From: Phellopilus nigrolimitatus
Taxonomy: Eukaryota > Basidiomycota > Agaricomycetes > Hymenochaetales > Hymenochaetaceae
Assembly (NCBI GenBank): GCA_021029095.1
Contig: JAJOHG010000330.1
Location: forward strand, 1-28,486
Length of the DNA: 28,486 bases
Reading direction: 5' to 3'
The translations under genes were made by a program, and so were the position numbers. The notes under the pieces are model-generated. The model had not been told where the DNA came from, searched no databases, and saw only the letters and a list, made by a program, of their open reading frames with translations. Within the stretch, counting starts at the first letter, position 1. The number at the start of each line of letters is the position of its first letter. Of the stretch, positions 10,271 through 21,510 are shown in pieces.

Positions 10271-11583
10271 GGTGGATTGCGTATGTTAGGTGATGGTGGT
10301 CGGAGGAAGAGAGGGCTGAGGGGACGTCGAGCAGCGGAGGCAGAGCTCTTTATCGACGACACGGATCGGGCCGTCATGGAGCCGTCGGTATCGACTATTC
10401 GGTAATCCGTCTCACGCTGCCAAGCGGTAGACCGAGCGATCTCACGTCGCAAAATCGCCTCTGCCGCCTTCCTAAAAAATGCTTTTTTGCAATCTCACAT
10501 CGCGCGAAGACAGCCTGAAAAATGACTATTACATCTCACGCTGTATAGCTGTCCTTCATGAGGTTTCAATTCATGTTACGATGGTGGAAGAATTGATACA
10601 AATTCAGTACTATAGCGAGTTTATTCACTACTCGCTATTGGTCAGGGCGTAACAGATGGACACGAATGGGAAGTTCGTTATGGGGCACAACGTGCGTCGA
10701 CGATGGCTTAATGTGCATTACTAAAGATGATAAGGATGGCATGACAATGCTTACCAAAGGACGTTCAAATATCACGGGTGTCCCAGATGATAGAATTTCA
10801 GACGACCGAGGAGAACAGCTCATCCAAGCCGGCCTCCGATGCCCAAAGATGTCATTCTCAGCAAAGTTTTGAATGAGACTCTCACGAGTTAAGACGCGCT
10901 TTGGTATGAAATTGATCACTGCCGGGCCCGCAGAATCCACCAGCCGGATGAGAATCCCTGATATGCGGCCGCGTCTCGTTTGGGCGAAAGACGTGTTCAT
11001 GCCAACGGCGAACGAGAAACCAGCTAATATGAAGAGGAATTCGAGTCCAGTAAAGTCGCTTGATGCAAGAGATACCGTCGTATCTGCGCAAAGGATATGT
11101 AGAGCCGCATTTGAGACCAAGACGCTTGTTTCCAATCAAACGCAAGAGATCCAGCATCTGAGTTTGTTTCCAGACATGCCAAGGAACCCTCAGAAAATTA
11201 AAGTCAAGCAAGAGCGCAGACAGATAACAAGCGTCGACTTCCGCGGCATAGCTGTCAGAGAAAAAAGAGTGTCAAATTTTTTGAAAAACCAGGACAGCAG
11301 TCATAGAATGATTTTAGTCCAGCATAAAAGGATATATGGCCATCGCCAAGAGCAAGCACCCCTTCAAGACATGACTGAATTGCATATCTGTGTCTGTGGA
11401 CTTGGAAGAAAGCAAAGAAGACTCACCCCATGTCATGAAACGCACGTGACTAAATATGTAAGCTGAAATTTAGGGCAAGGCGTTGGAGCTGTACAGTTTT
11501 CGGAACAAGCCGTCCATCGACGTTTCGTTTTACAACTTACCGACGAAGAGTCCGCCGTGCACATCCCTCAAGACCCAAACCCA
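10271..11583. other. intergenic with an unassigned minus-strand ORF (10635-11135)
   Basis: This is upstream of both the transketolase-like gene (leftward) and RPL7 (rightward). A minus-strand frame at 10635-11135 includes a hydrophobic run (LEFLFILAGFSFAVGM) that could be one membrane helix; the plus strand over the same DNA has a 197-codon open frame (10873-11466). Neither shows a recognisable family or a convincing exon chain, so I do not call a gene. It could be the remnant of a membrane-protein gene. Confidence 0.3.
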
Positions 11584-12748
11584 ATGGCTCCCTCAACGAC
11601 GTGCGTGCATCCCCCTCATGACTCTTACTGCTTGAACTGATGTGTAACTGCTGTTGACAGCGTGCCGAGCGCTTCCGTGCGTGTTTTCCTAACGATGTTT
11701 GGAGGAAAGAAATTTAACTGACATGTTGTGATGGTGCTTGTGGTGTTTAGACCATTGAGGTGCCGGAGACGCTCCTCAAGAAGCGCAAGCAGAATGAAAA
11801 GGCCCGTGAGGAGCGTGTTGCCGCTGCCAGCGCCGCCCGCAAGGTATGTCTTTTCTGTCTTGATATCGTTCGACTACTTTCGTCTTCGACTTTTTTCATA
11901 TGATGCATACGAACACCTTCGATGAACGGCTAGACTAACCGTCCCTGTTGCCTTCAATTAACCATCTTTCGGGACTGATACATTTATACCCATTTTTCTT
12001 TTGTTATTTCTTTTTCTGTCTCAAAGTTCCCGAGTTAACCGTTATACATGCTTTACAGGCATCCAAGGCGAAGCGCAAGGTCATCTTCAAACGCGCTGAG
12101 TCGTACGTGAAGAGCTACGTCTCGAAGGAGAAGGAGGAGGTGCGCCTGAAGCGCGCGGCCCGCGCTGCGGGCGACTTCTACGTCCCTGCAGAGCCGAAAG
12201 TGTACTTTGTTGTCCGTATTCGCGGTATCAACGAAATTGCACCGAAGCCGCGCAAGATCCTGCAGCTCCTCCGCCTGCTTCAAATTAACAACGGTGTTTT
12301 CGTGAAGGTCACGAAGGCGACGCAGCAGATGCTCCGTCTCGTCGAGCCTTACGTCACTTACGGGTGCGCAATCCTTCTCTCTCCCTTCTTATAATTTGTT
12401 ACTAACGACCCACTCGCAACCCTTAGCGAGCCGAACCTCAAGTCCGTGCGCGAACTCATCTACAAGCGCGGATACGGCAAGGTCAGCAAGCAGCGCGTGC
12501 CGCTCGCGTCGAACAGCGTCATCGAAGGCGCGCTCGGCTCGTTCGACATCCTGTGCATCGAGGACCTCGTGCACGAGATCGCGACCGCCGGCCCGCACTT
12601 CAAGCAGGCCGCGAATTTCCTCTGGCCGTTCAAGCTCAACAACCCGACCGGCGGCTGGCGCCCGCGCAAGTTCCTCCACTTCGTCGAGGGCGGCGACCAC
12701 GGCAACCGCGAGCACAACATCAACAAGCTCATCCGCCAGATGAACTAG
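11584..12748 (+). CDS. RPL7: 60S ribosomal protein L7 (uL30)
   Basis: Five exons: 11584-11600, 11661-11676, 11751-11843, 12059-12363, 12427-12748. The sum is 753 nt, 250 aa plus stop, all phases consistent. The first two exons are only 17 and 16 nt. The N-terminal extension ([20 protein letters not shown]) is the basic helical tail of eukaryotic L7. The core includes [33 protein letters not shown] and [16 protein letters not shown], followed by the RGYGK segment and the C-terminal INKLIRQMN. The product is a structural component of the large ribosomal subunit that contacts 25S and 5S rRNA. Introns are 60, 74, 215 and 63 nt; the third is exceptionally long for this window and contains a probable snoRNA. 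Identification is essentially certain. Confidence 0.97.
11900..11978 (+). ncRNA. Probable box C/D snoRNA in RPL7 intron 3 (snR39/snR39b-like)
   Basis: A C-box-like ATGATGC (6 of 7 matches to RTGATGA) at 11900-11906 and a perfect D box CTGA at 11975-11978 are 79 nt end to end, a normal C/D snoRNA size. The 13 nt at 11961-11973 (ACCATCTTTCGGG) are fully complementary to the conserved LSU rRNA segment CCCGAAAGATGGT. The fifth base upstream of the D box (11970) pairs with the G of CCCG, so the box+5 rule predicts 2'-O-methylation of that G. By memory of yeast numbering this is G805 (snR39b) next to A807 (snR39/snR59). Yeast snR39 and snR59 also lie in RPL7 introns. A possible internal C' element is CGATGAA at 11920-11926. 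Weak points are the imperfect C box and no clear terminal stem. Confidence 0.72.
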
Positions 12749-14126
12749 ATGCGGGCTGTGTTGTGTGTCGTGTCTTGGTGGTGGATGCACACTATCGGGG
12801 CGGTTCATGGCGTGGTCTCCGGGCGGGTCGAGCTGGGTGTGATTGGATGAGCGTACAGTGGCCGCAGGTTGTGGTGGCTAGCGGCACGCTGGAACAAATC
12901 GATTGTATGGATATGTGCTGTCCTTATGGTACTTTTTCTTTATCGCATGTATGCGCATGCCTCATGACATGCATTCGATCGCAAAATTTAACAGCGGGCT
13001 CCCTCGCTTTCTTTCTTTTAAGACAGATCCAAGTCTGGCCCCGGCGTCATTTTGCATGCAAGAATTACGCTGTCTGGTGCTGGGCCGGTTCAAGTTCAGT
13101 ACGATGTCTGCCTAATGCCTACATCGATATCAACATGCCATGGGGCAGCGCCGACCCTTCTTCGTATGAAGGTAATGTATGTACGGTGAGAACGAGAGTA
13201 ATTCAGGTCTGGTTTTGCAGTACAATGGCTTTTATTTCTTTAATTTGGCGTGCTCGGACAAAAAAAAAATCGGGCGATTCATTTGCACAGCAGGACACAT
13301 TTTAGCTACTCACCAAGATGTCTCAACGTCTGTTCTGGTGCCATCCTCACGAATTCCGTGGAACAACGCGTCTGTCCAGAGCACTACAATTCATTAGTGT
13401 TAGTTCATCAAGCAACAAAGCATCTAGGTTTGGGGTTCTTGCGCCTTCTAACTGTTGAGCAGTATAAAAGAGCTGCGCTGTACGTACCCAACTAAAATCA
13501 TCATCGATTTAACACAGCTTTTAGTCTTGAAGTCAAGTCTCATCCTCGGCTGAGTAACTTGTTCAGATGTCTCAGCAAAATAAAACTTTTAATTCTGGCA
13601 TATTCTTGGTATACTGCTCTTTGACGAGCACTAGGAGATGATGCTTTCCGCACTCTCGCAATACGGAAATCATGCGCTAGCTTCGAGACGAAGTTGAAAG
13701 GCTACGTACATTTTCACAGCACTTTCCAACTGACCGACCTGTCAGCCCGTCGCAACCCGGATGGCTATCTCGAAAAAATGCCAAAGTAATAAGTATGTTA
13801 ACTCTAGTTTTCCATACCAGAATTAGTACTGACTAAGAGCAAATGAGATTGTCCGAGCACTACAACGAAAAGGAACGCCGTGCACGAAAGATCCCTCCAG
13901 TACCATCTTTTCCTCTCTTTGAAATTCAGCTCACTCATGAGCCGTGGCTTTTTCTTCGATGTATGGTTTTGATTATCGGCCAGCGTATGTATATGGATCG
14001 ATACCACCTGAGGCTGTACAGGTAATAGGATTCGATCTCCTTATCAGTCAATCCCTTTGTCTCTTAGTCTCTTACCACCCATACAGTTATTCCCCCGAGA
14101 CAACCTACGCACGACTTGCAGGAAAT
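12749..14126. other. RPL7 3' region and intergenic sequence
   Basis: The sequence after the RPL7 stop is low in coding signal. A TATAAAAG element occurs at 13463-13470 but no convincing gene starts within the expected distance. An ATG at 13959 opens a short spliced frame (13959-14021 joined to 14087-14134) that ends overlapping the GDSL start codon; it may be an upstream ORF of that gene or chance. Confidence 0.35.
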
Positions 14127-15245
14127 ATGTGTGACTCTCAAGCATCCTTCGCTCCTGCAATAGGTCCCTCTTGGTCAGGCCTGTCCGGTTTACGCCACAT
14201 GGTCATTTTGTTAGTGTTGATTTCGCCAATTTTGATCTGCTGAAATCGTGACAACTTTTGTGTACCTCTATATCAGCGGAGATTCGTACAGCGCCGTTGG
14301 ATACAAAGGGTCACTGTCTCCCCATCCAACCGTGAATGAACCTCTTGGCGAGCCTTTCCCTGGCTTTTGCTACACGGAGGCAAAACCCTCTGGTAAATTT
14401 GGATCCACCCTCCCGAACTGGGTTGGTCACTTTATCTCCTCTCGCAAATCTAAGGAGCAGACACTGCTCGTATACGACTATGCGGTTGGAGGGCATACAG
14501 TATCTGGCGTACGTGGGCAGGTTGAGCGCCAATTCCTCCCACATGTAGGCCAGAAGCCGGAGTGGGCTCGATGGAGTGCTGAAGACACGCTCTTTGGTAA
14601 ACCATACCTACTCTTTGATATCTATTGATCCTATTATAATCCCCTTTGTAGTGACGTGGGTCGGTATCAATGATTGCGCGTAGGTGACAAATATCTTAAA
14701 TGCCACATATCTTATACTTCGTTTTTATTCAGAATTAACTGGGCGAACCGCGAAGGGGCTATCGATGAGCTCGTTGGCCTGCAAGAACTGCTTTACACAC
14801 AGGCTGGAGCTCGCAACTTCCTGCTCATTGACGTGCCGCCCATACACCTCTCTCCTGCTGGTAAGTTCTTAATCGCCTCTCAAGACCTGATTTGTCTCTG
14901 TATCTTATATCTTCAGTCCCCGAGCCTCAGCCCTCCGCTGGGAAGCATTATTTGGAATGGAACGCCGCGCTTCGCTCGCGAGCAAAGAACTTCCAATCCG
15001 CGCACCCCGACTGCACAACTCTTATATTCTCCGCTCACGAGACCTTCACGCGTTTGTGCACAGACCCAGAAGCATTTGGATTTCAGAAAACAGACGTGAA
15101 GCAACCGTCGGGCGCGATGTGGGTGGACTATCTACATCCAACAAGCGCTGTTCACAAGGTCGTTGCGAATGACATAGAGATATTCTTGGAAGGGTTGACT
15201 CCAGCTGAAGGAGGCAACAAGGTGGACGAGCTTGTTAGAAAGTAA
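14127..15245 (+). CDS. GDSL/SGNH hydrolase (esterase, possibly CE16-like acetylesterase)
   Basis: Five exons: 14127-14209, 14277-14596, 14652-14679, 14733-14860, 14917-15245. The sum is 888 nt, 295 aa plus stop, all phases fit; the third exon is only 28 nt. Block I is IFGDSYSAVGY with nucleophile S31. AVGG forms the block-II glycine region. WVGIND holds the block-III asparagine N141. DYLHPTSAVH holds the catalytic D257 and H260. This is a complete SGNH set. Motif spacing and the PNWVGHF-like segment resemble fungal carbohydrate-esterase family 16 acetylesterases and related lipolytic GDSL enzymes. Starting at 14127 there is no signal peptide, suggesting an intracellular enzyme or a missed upstream exon. 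The substrate is not deducible. Confidence 0.85.
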
Positions 15246-16361
15246 TAAGCCTGAAGGCTATTCTTCGCAGTCTCTATGTGCATATTCTAGTTTCCTACAT
15301 TCTTCCATATTCTATATCGCTATCAACACCGGGCTTCCCTCATACCTTTTGCGAGCAATCCTCCTCTGCCGGGCGAGAAACTTCTTCGTCCATATCTGCA
15401 ACATCCAAGGCCATCAGCAATCTCGGAATCATGTTATACAAGGTAATCGTTGCCTTCGATTCAAACATCTATTGATCATTCTCCAGCTCGATGCGCAATC
15501 CATCGAAAACCTTATGCGAAACGGTGATATACCGCATCATGAAATCGGCTTAATTCATGCAATCTGAAGAGGAAACAAGCAAGCGGTGTCTGGATCGTAT
15601 GCATTTGTACTTGATGCTATAGCAAATACGTCTCGGACGATCTTGAGCTGTGCCGAGCTCAAACTAGCTTGTCGCCCAACTTATTCGTACTGAAGCCTAA
15701 GAAAAATTGATCAACGAGGGAACGCGGAACCAACGATATGAAGGATAAGAGACAATTACGACAATTGTGGTGTGCGTACCATTCGTATGATGAAAATTTC
15801 AGAGCTACCACCCGTAAGATCTGGGGCGTCGTTCACCGATAATTACGACGTCTTAATTGCTCACTCACCATCAGCTCTCTAACATTATCGGGTAAGTTAT
15901 TAGACGTTCTGATCGCATTAAAAAAGAAGCATTGTAGTCTTCTGCGAGCTCCGGCGCGTGCAAACTTTAGAGAATCATGTAAATTCACAAATGAGCAGAG
16001 CCACAATGAACTTCAATTACCTACATCATACCATCCAGGTCAATTAGCTCCTCCCCTTTCCGTCCAAGTCTTATAGTATGCGCAACTTGTGATTCACCGC
16101 GCACTGGGAAGACACATGGAATACGAAGATTTATAGTTCTCGGGTTTCAAAATGGTCTCGACGATGAAGTTCAGGACGAGGCAAATGGGAGTAAGAACCG
16201 GTGAGTGGTTCTATTTTCTTTCCAGTGAAGAGGAACGTTTAATCGTCTAGAGATATCACCTAGGTACATTTGTTGCTGGCTTACAACCTGCGTCGATCCT
16301 TCAGTAGCCACATGCGTAGAATATGCCTCTTCTAAACCCTTCCTTTCCGCGTATACTTCAA

Positions 16362-16389
16362 CCCCCCCCCCCCCCCCCCCCCCCCCCCC
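16362..16389. repeat. poly-C homopolymer, 28 nt
   Basis: The run contains 28 consecutive C residues, preceded by A at 16361 and followed by GAAAGAGAG. The true length in the genome is uncertain because polymerases and base callers slip on such tracts. G-rich on the opposite strand, it could fold as a G-quadruplex. Confidence 0.95.
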
Positions 16390-16416
16390 GAAAGAGAGTC
16401 GTGTAGATATTATCTG

Positions 16417-16436
16417 GGGTGGCTATAAAGCCACCC
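16417..16436. repeat. perfect 8-bp stem hairpin
   Basis: GGGTGGCT and AGCCACCC are exact inverted repeats separated by the 4-nt loop ATAA. The hairpin begins 28 nt after the poly-C tract. It lies in no recognisable gene and lacks a T-run, so a terminator function is not supported. Confidence 0.7.
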
Positions 16437-19400
16437 AACGGATGTTCTATAATGATCTGCGTTTCGCCCAGCTGGATGACGGCCCTATCGTAGGATATAT
16501 CACCTCGCACTACATTCCTCGAATTTCGGTAAAAGATCTCAGGATATCACCTAGCGTTGCCATTGGATGCGCTATAAATGTCTGCATTCTAAGCAAATAT
16601 TTAAAAAAAATCAGAAATTATCAGTTCAGGAAGCAAGTAGAGTCAGTCTGACTTGTGCAACCGAGTGGCGTCTAAAGCGTAATGACCGTCGTCGACAAAG
16701 ACTCTCACGAGGCTACGTCAAAGCGCCTGTATACTGGTCGCGTACTTTGAACATTTTATGTCCGAATTCCTCTGAACGAGAAATGCTATAACTTATTCCT
16801 GATATTTCAGTGACATACAGCGAAATTCCAATAAAATCTGAGAAGAAATGAGCGAGATAAAAAATAATGAAGCCGAAATCCGAGGTTCACCATTCCTTCG
16901 TCACTTTATGACTTATAGATCTAATTATTGCATGCCACAATCTGAAAATAGCTTCCCCAGAGCCAAGCGCATTACCATATCTCTTGATCAACTGGAACAC
17001 TATCAACGAATGCATTTGTGGCTCGAGATCAAATCGGATAGAATTGTTTGCGCGAAGACGTCATGCAACAGAGTTTGGCTCATGATATAGTTTGTTTATT
17101 TATTTATATTTTATATTTATTTTGCAGTCACTTCCTGTACGTTTCTCTTCTGTATGTTCGGGCGCATATATTAAAGCATGACTTTTAATATTACAATATC
17201 CCTATAACTTTGTTTGTTTAATTGGTTGAAAAGCTGAACAAGTTTGAGCGTTCGGTCAATCATAAATCGACCTACTGAAACACCAAGGACGGTCCCGAAT
17301 TGTTGTGAAAGCAAGTTACAAGGGGTATCTCATGGATCGGTACATCTTACTGCCGCCGATCGTACAAGGAACGTCCAATAAAGTCCCTTAATAAGCTTAC
17401 GTCATGATATTCGATTCCCAACTTCTAATACTTCGCAGCAGCAAGGAAGGTAGGCAGGTGTATTTTCGGCTTGGTCCCTAGGAAGAACACCGGTACTACT
17501 TGTCGGGGATAAGACACAAACCATATATACGGTACATCAGCGACGCTCCGATAACTTGTTTACCCGTGACATGTATACGTATGCTCTACGCATTCGGTGT
17601 CCGGGAATGAGAAGCGTACCAGGACGATTGAAACAAAACAACCCCCTTTCACCTCCTACTTCTTCCCTTCTCCCTCTTTTCAGAGAAGCTCCAAAAACCC
17701 GTCCTGAAATCGGGAAAAGAGTAAACAACCTGTTCGTCTCGACAGCAAGCGCATATGCTCTGCAAGCGACCCCGCATAATTCAATAAACAATCTCGGCGT
17801 CGTTTTCCCTGTGAGACTGCCTACGGAGTCGAGGACACGGGTTAGAAAATATTTTAGTCAAATCAGGGAATTTGTGCATTAATCTTTAGCATGTAGTAGG
17901 GCGCGTCGGCGCATCATCCTTTTGTTCACTCACGGCAATGCTTCCAATGCAATGTCGGCGATGAACAAATATCGCGCACAGAGTAGACCAGCGAAAGCTG
18001 TAGCGGACGCGACTTTTGGAAGTCACCGACATTAGCAGCAGAAGAAACGCCGTGCTTGAAGAGGGGATTTTAGCTAGTGAGCGGAGGGAAACTTAAAGAG
18101 CATAGAGAACGGCATTCTTTGTCGATCGGGCGACCTCTTTTATACTTTCGACGTTCTCGGGGAGTCCCAAATGGTATTGACAAGGTGCCCGTAAAGTCTC
18201 ATTGAATTCGCTGCCGAATAGAAATCACATTCGAGCACGGCAAGGGCTCAGATGAGGGCAAGCTCAGGTGGATCTAGATTTATACACGCGCTAGCTCGTC
18301 TTTATCCGTGCTTACAGGCTAACAACGAGATCAGCAGACCAGATCCGCGGATTGAATCCATAGGCAAACACTCGTATTAGCAGAGGCGTCTAATGGCGCG
18401 TACATATATTATGCACGATTACAATCTATCCGAAAGATAATACAAGGTACCACAACTGAAGCTTGATAGGCAAAAACCCTGAGACCAATCTAGCGCGTAG
18501 GGAGATTGAAGGACGCGATCCTCGATAATTGGGCACCAAGCACTTGGCGATCGGCCTTTTTCAACAAAACCCACACCGGGTAGCTTTCCGGTCTGGCAGT
18601 CGCGACGGATTTTTTTCGGACGACGTTACGTATGCTCTTGGAGGCAGGTGAAATTTCCTCGATTTTCAGGATTATGTCTTCAAATCATCTCCAAATGTAA
18701 CACTTGCGGAGCACAAATGTCGGCCGCCACAGAACTACGAAACGGTTTACGATAGTAAACAGTCTTGGCGGATACAGGACGATAAGAAGGCCAGCCATCG
18801 ATACCCTTTGCGAAATTATTAACCGCCATATTCCCTCGATAAGAACATGTCCGAAAGTCCCCTTTCAGACTAGTTTATTGTGGTCCGAGTCCGCGGGTCA
18901 CCTAACGCGTATCAAGATCCCGCGTCCTGAGCGAAGATGAAATGGAAGATGGTGAATATGATAGAAAAAACATTGAAAAAATCATACACATTCAGCATTA
19001 CTCTCGGTCCGCGATTTCATTTCAAGAAAATGTCTGCTAGCGTGTTTGGAATGACAGGGTCGTCAGCCTGCCCGTTCTTCTGTCGGATTCAGGTCGCCGA
19101 ACTAACAGAGTGCTCTGAAAAAAGGACGTATCAAGCAAGCATTACTGACATGCGATTGCGGGTTTGTAATGAAAGCTGCGAGCTAAAATGATTTGTTTGA
19201 GATAAATAAGCGTAAGGCCCTATTGGAAAGGATACGTGATAAACACGAAGCCTAGTGCCAGGGTGTGTGAATGAATAATTTGCTTACATAGTGTAGGAGA
19301 AGAAAGAAGTACTCTGAGCACATCATGGTGCAATCCTACGTCTAAATTTTAGATCCGAAAAAGAAAACCCCCCGTACGTCGAGGAATCGTTCACGCGATC

Positions 19401-21510
19401 CGCACCCGGGTTTATTGTCAGCTTCTTCGATGTGCAAATGAAGAAATAGATGTTCATACTCGCGCATTAACAACAACGGAAGTGCGGAACTCCTCGACGC
19501 CAAAGCATGCACTTCCCTCCTGTTAGAAACACCCGCTCGGAAGATAGGCGGATTTGATCTATATACCCCATGTGCTTAGGGAATGACGTCGTCAAAGTGG
19601 TGTTAGCCTGACAGGTGGGGAAAACCGAGATCACGCTCAACATTAACGGCGATAGTTTCGGAGCCAGCCTCATCCCAGCATCGAATCTAGGGAGAAAAGG
19701 AGGACCGCTAAAAGTGTGGCTTTAGTCCTTCTCCCGCGAAGAGGTAGGAGGAGAGCTTCATTCAGGGTGGGGCTTCGAGCGTCTGTGGCCTCGTCATCTG
19801 CATTTTCCAAGTTACTGAAATTAATCTCCGAATAAAACAAGAGGCGTCAATTCATGGTCTAGCACGATATCGGTATAGTATACGCGCCCATACGAACTTC
19901 TGAGTATCTTCATTTCGAAAACCAAGGGAAAGCGAAGTTGGCGCTGGACGAGAGTACCTGGTAGAAGCTCTGTTATCAAGCTTCAGAAAATTCGTTGCGC
20001 AAACATCAGCTGCGCTAATTAGAGTATAGCAAGACAGGGGTTTACGCTGACCTGAATTCTGGTCAGGCAAAAACTGCCGCGACGTAATTACCGCCTGGTG
20101 AATCTCATGTTCCGAAATGAAGTGAAAACATGGTCAGTAATGGCTAGTGCAAGATCTCCTTCTGAGCCTTGATGATAATGTGGAATAGACTAACTTGACA
20201 TGGGAGCGAAGAGACGCAACAGTTGATCGAGACCGGTGCATTGGAAAAAGAAACAAGTTGTATATTGATAGAACCTCTGTAGAAGAAGTCGTCGTAAGTG
20301 ACATTGCGCCTGTGGAGCAATAAACTCTCCAGGAGGACGAAAGTTTCGCATTTTGCGAGCGCTCGAGATTACAATCAGCGAACGAAACATCTCGGTCAGA
20401 CATGGTAATTTTTGAGTCCGAAAATTGTCCAATGAGATGAAATTCCTTCAGTCGGAGCATCTTCGATGTATCGGGAAATATACCTCTGCATTTGACGGTT
20501 GGATCGTGAAACCAGCTGCGATGTATCCGGGATTCTTCTAAACTGTACAATCATGTTAAGCATGCGCGGATTGTGAGATAAGTTGCGGATGAGTATTCCT
20601 TTTTTCAACCAACCCAAAATAAGGGGAAACACGAAGCCAAGTACGGGTGCACTTCGGAGCTTACTACATGTACACAACTATGGCAATCGGGACCTGCGTT
20701 AAGTTCAACACACGCTGCACATCTCGAGCCGCAGGCATGTTCAATAAGCTTGTTCTATGAAACTCTCCTTGAAGCTTACGGCCCAAATACACGAAAATGA
20801 CGCCATGAGTCAACGCTACGTGGAAGAAGTGGACAAGGTCTCACAATTTGTCATCGGAGAAGTAACTGTCCCGTGTCGTGTGCACAAACACTGATAAGTT
20901 TAAGGGACAGGTAAGCGTGTGGAATCCTCGTGCCCATGTCGGCTTCTCTTCGAGAGTCGCCATAGAACGAAACGTTGCATGTCGCATTACGACTTATCCC
21001 GAAATCTCGGTCTCTGAAGGAATGTATCAAAGAGCTTATGGCTCGCTCCGAAAGAGAAGTCCGAGTGACCTGACCTAAAGGGTTTCTTTCCTCAGCGGTC
21101 TCAGAGTGAATCATCAATAATGACTCAACTGATGAGTACATATCTTACTGATTCGCTAGTTGGGGCGCGAGCTTAAGATGATGGCGGGTTTTGGCCGCCC
21201 CTTTGTAGGGCGCTAGCAGTACGTCGACCGTCATCGGGCTGAAACTTCAGAGTCATCCGGTCGCAAGATTTATTGATATACCGCAAGCGAATTCCATAGT
21301 CTTGGAGGATTACTCTCTGAATATGAGCCGTTGGCTGCTTCTCGCTCATTGTAGCGTGTGTTGTGGTTCGAAGTTGAATGACGCGTGTGCACTTGTTTGC
21401 GCTTTGAGCCCGTGGGAAAGACGCGCTTGACGCGTCTTGTCGTTGTCACTGTCACTGGTATTGCTTCATTCTCTTCCCCTCATCCTCTCTGCTGTCTTAC
21501 TTATCTCAAT

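Larger units (their letters stand above)
15246..21510. other. gene-poor stretch of about 6.3 kb
   Basis: No ORF here shows a recognisable domain, a catalytic motif or a phase-consistent exon chain, although the flanks are gene-dense. Overall it is more AT-rich than the neighbouring exons and includes AT runs (around 17093-17125), a long poly-C tract (16362-16389) and small hairpins (16417-16436 and 19690-19735). Short frames such as 16848-17090 plus, 17556-17882 plus and 20134-20677 minus give peptides I cannot assign. It may contain decayed mobile-element or gene remnants. By eye I found no long terminal repeats, terminal inverted repeats or transposase/reverse-transcriptase motifs. Confidence 0.45.

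Noticed and set aside
10873..11466. 197-codon plus-strand open frame upstream of RPL7
   Set aside because: No recognisable family, no splice partner, and a competing minus-strand frame over the same DNA; kept only as an unassigned intergenic observation.
12553..13305. 250-codon plus-strand open frame
   Set aside because: Its first third overlaps the last RPL7 exon out of frame, and the rest is 3' non-coding sequence; no domain is seen.
15246..21510. Transposon, CRISPR array or viral insertion in the gene desert
   Set aside because: No terminal repeats, spaced direct repeats, transposase, integrase or reverse-transcriptase motifs could be seen by eye; a repeat-library search would be decisive.
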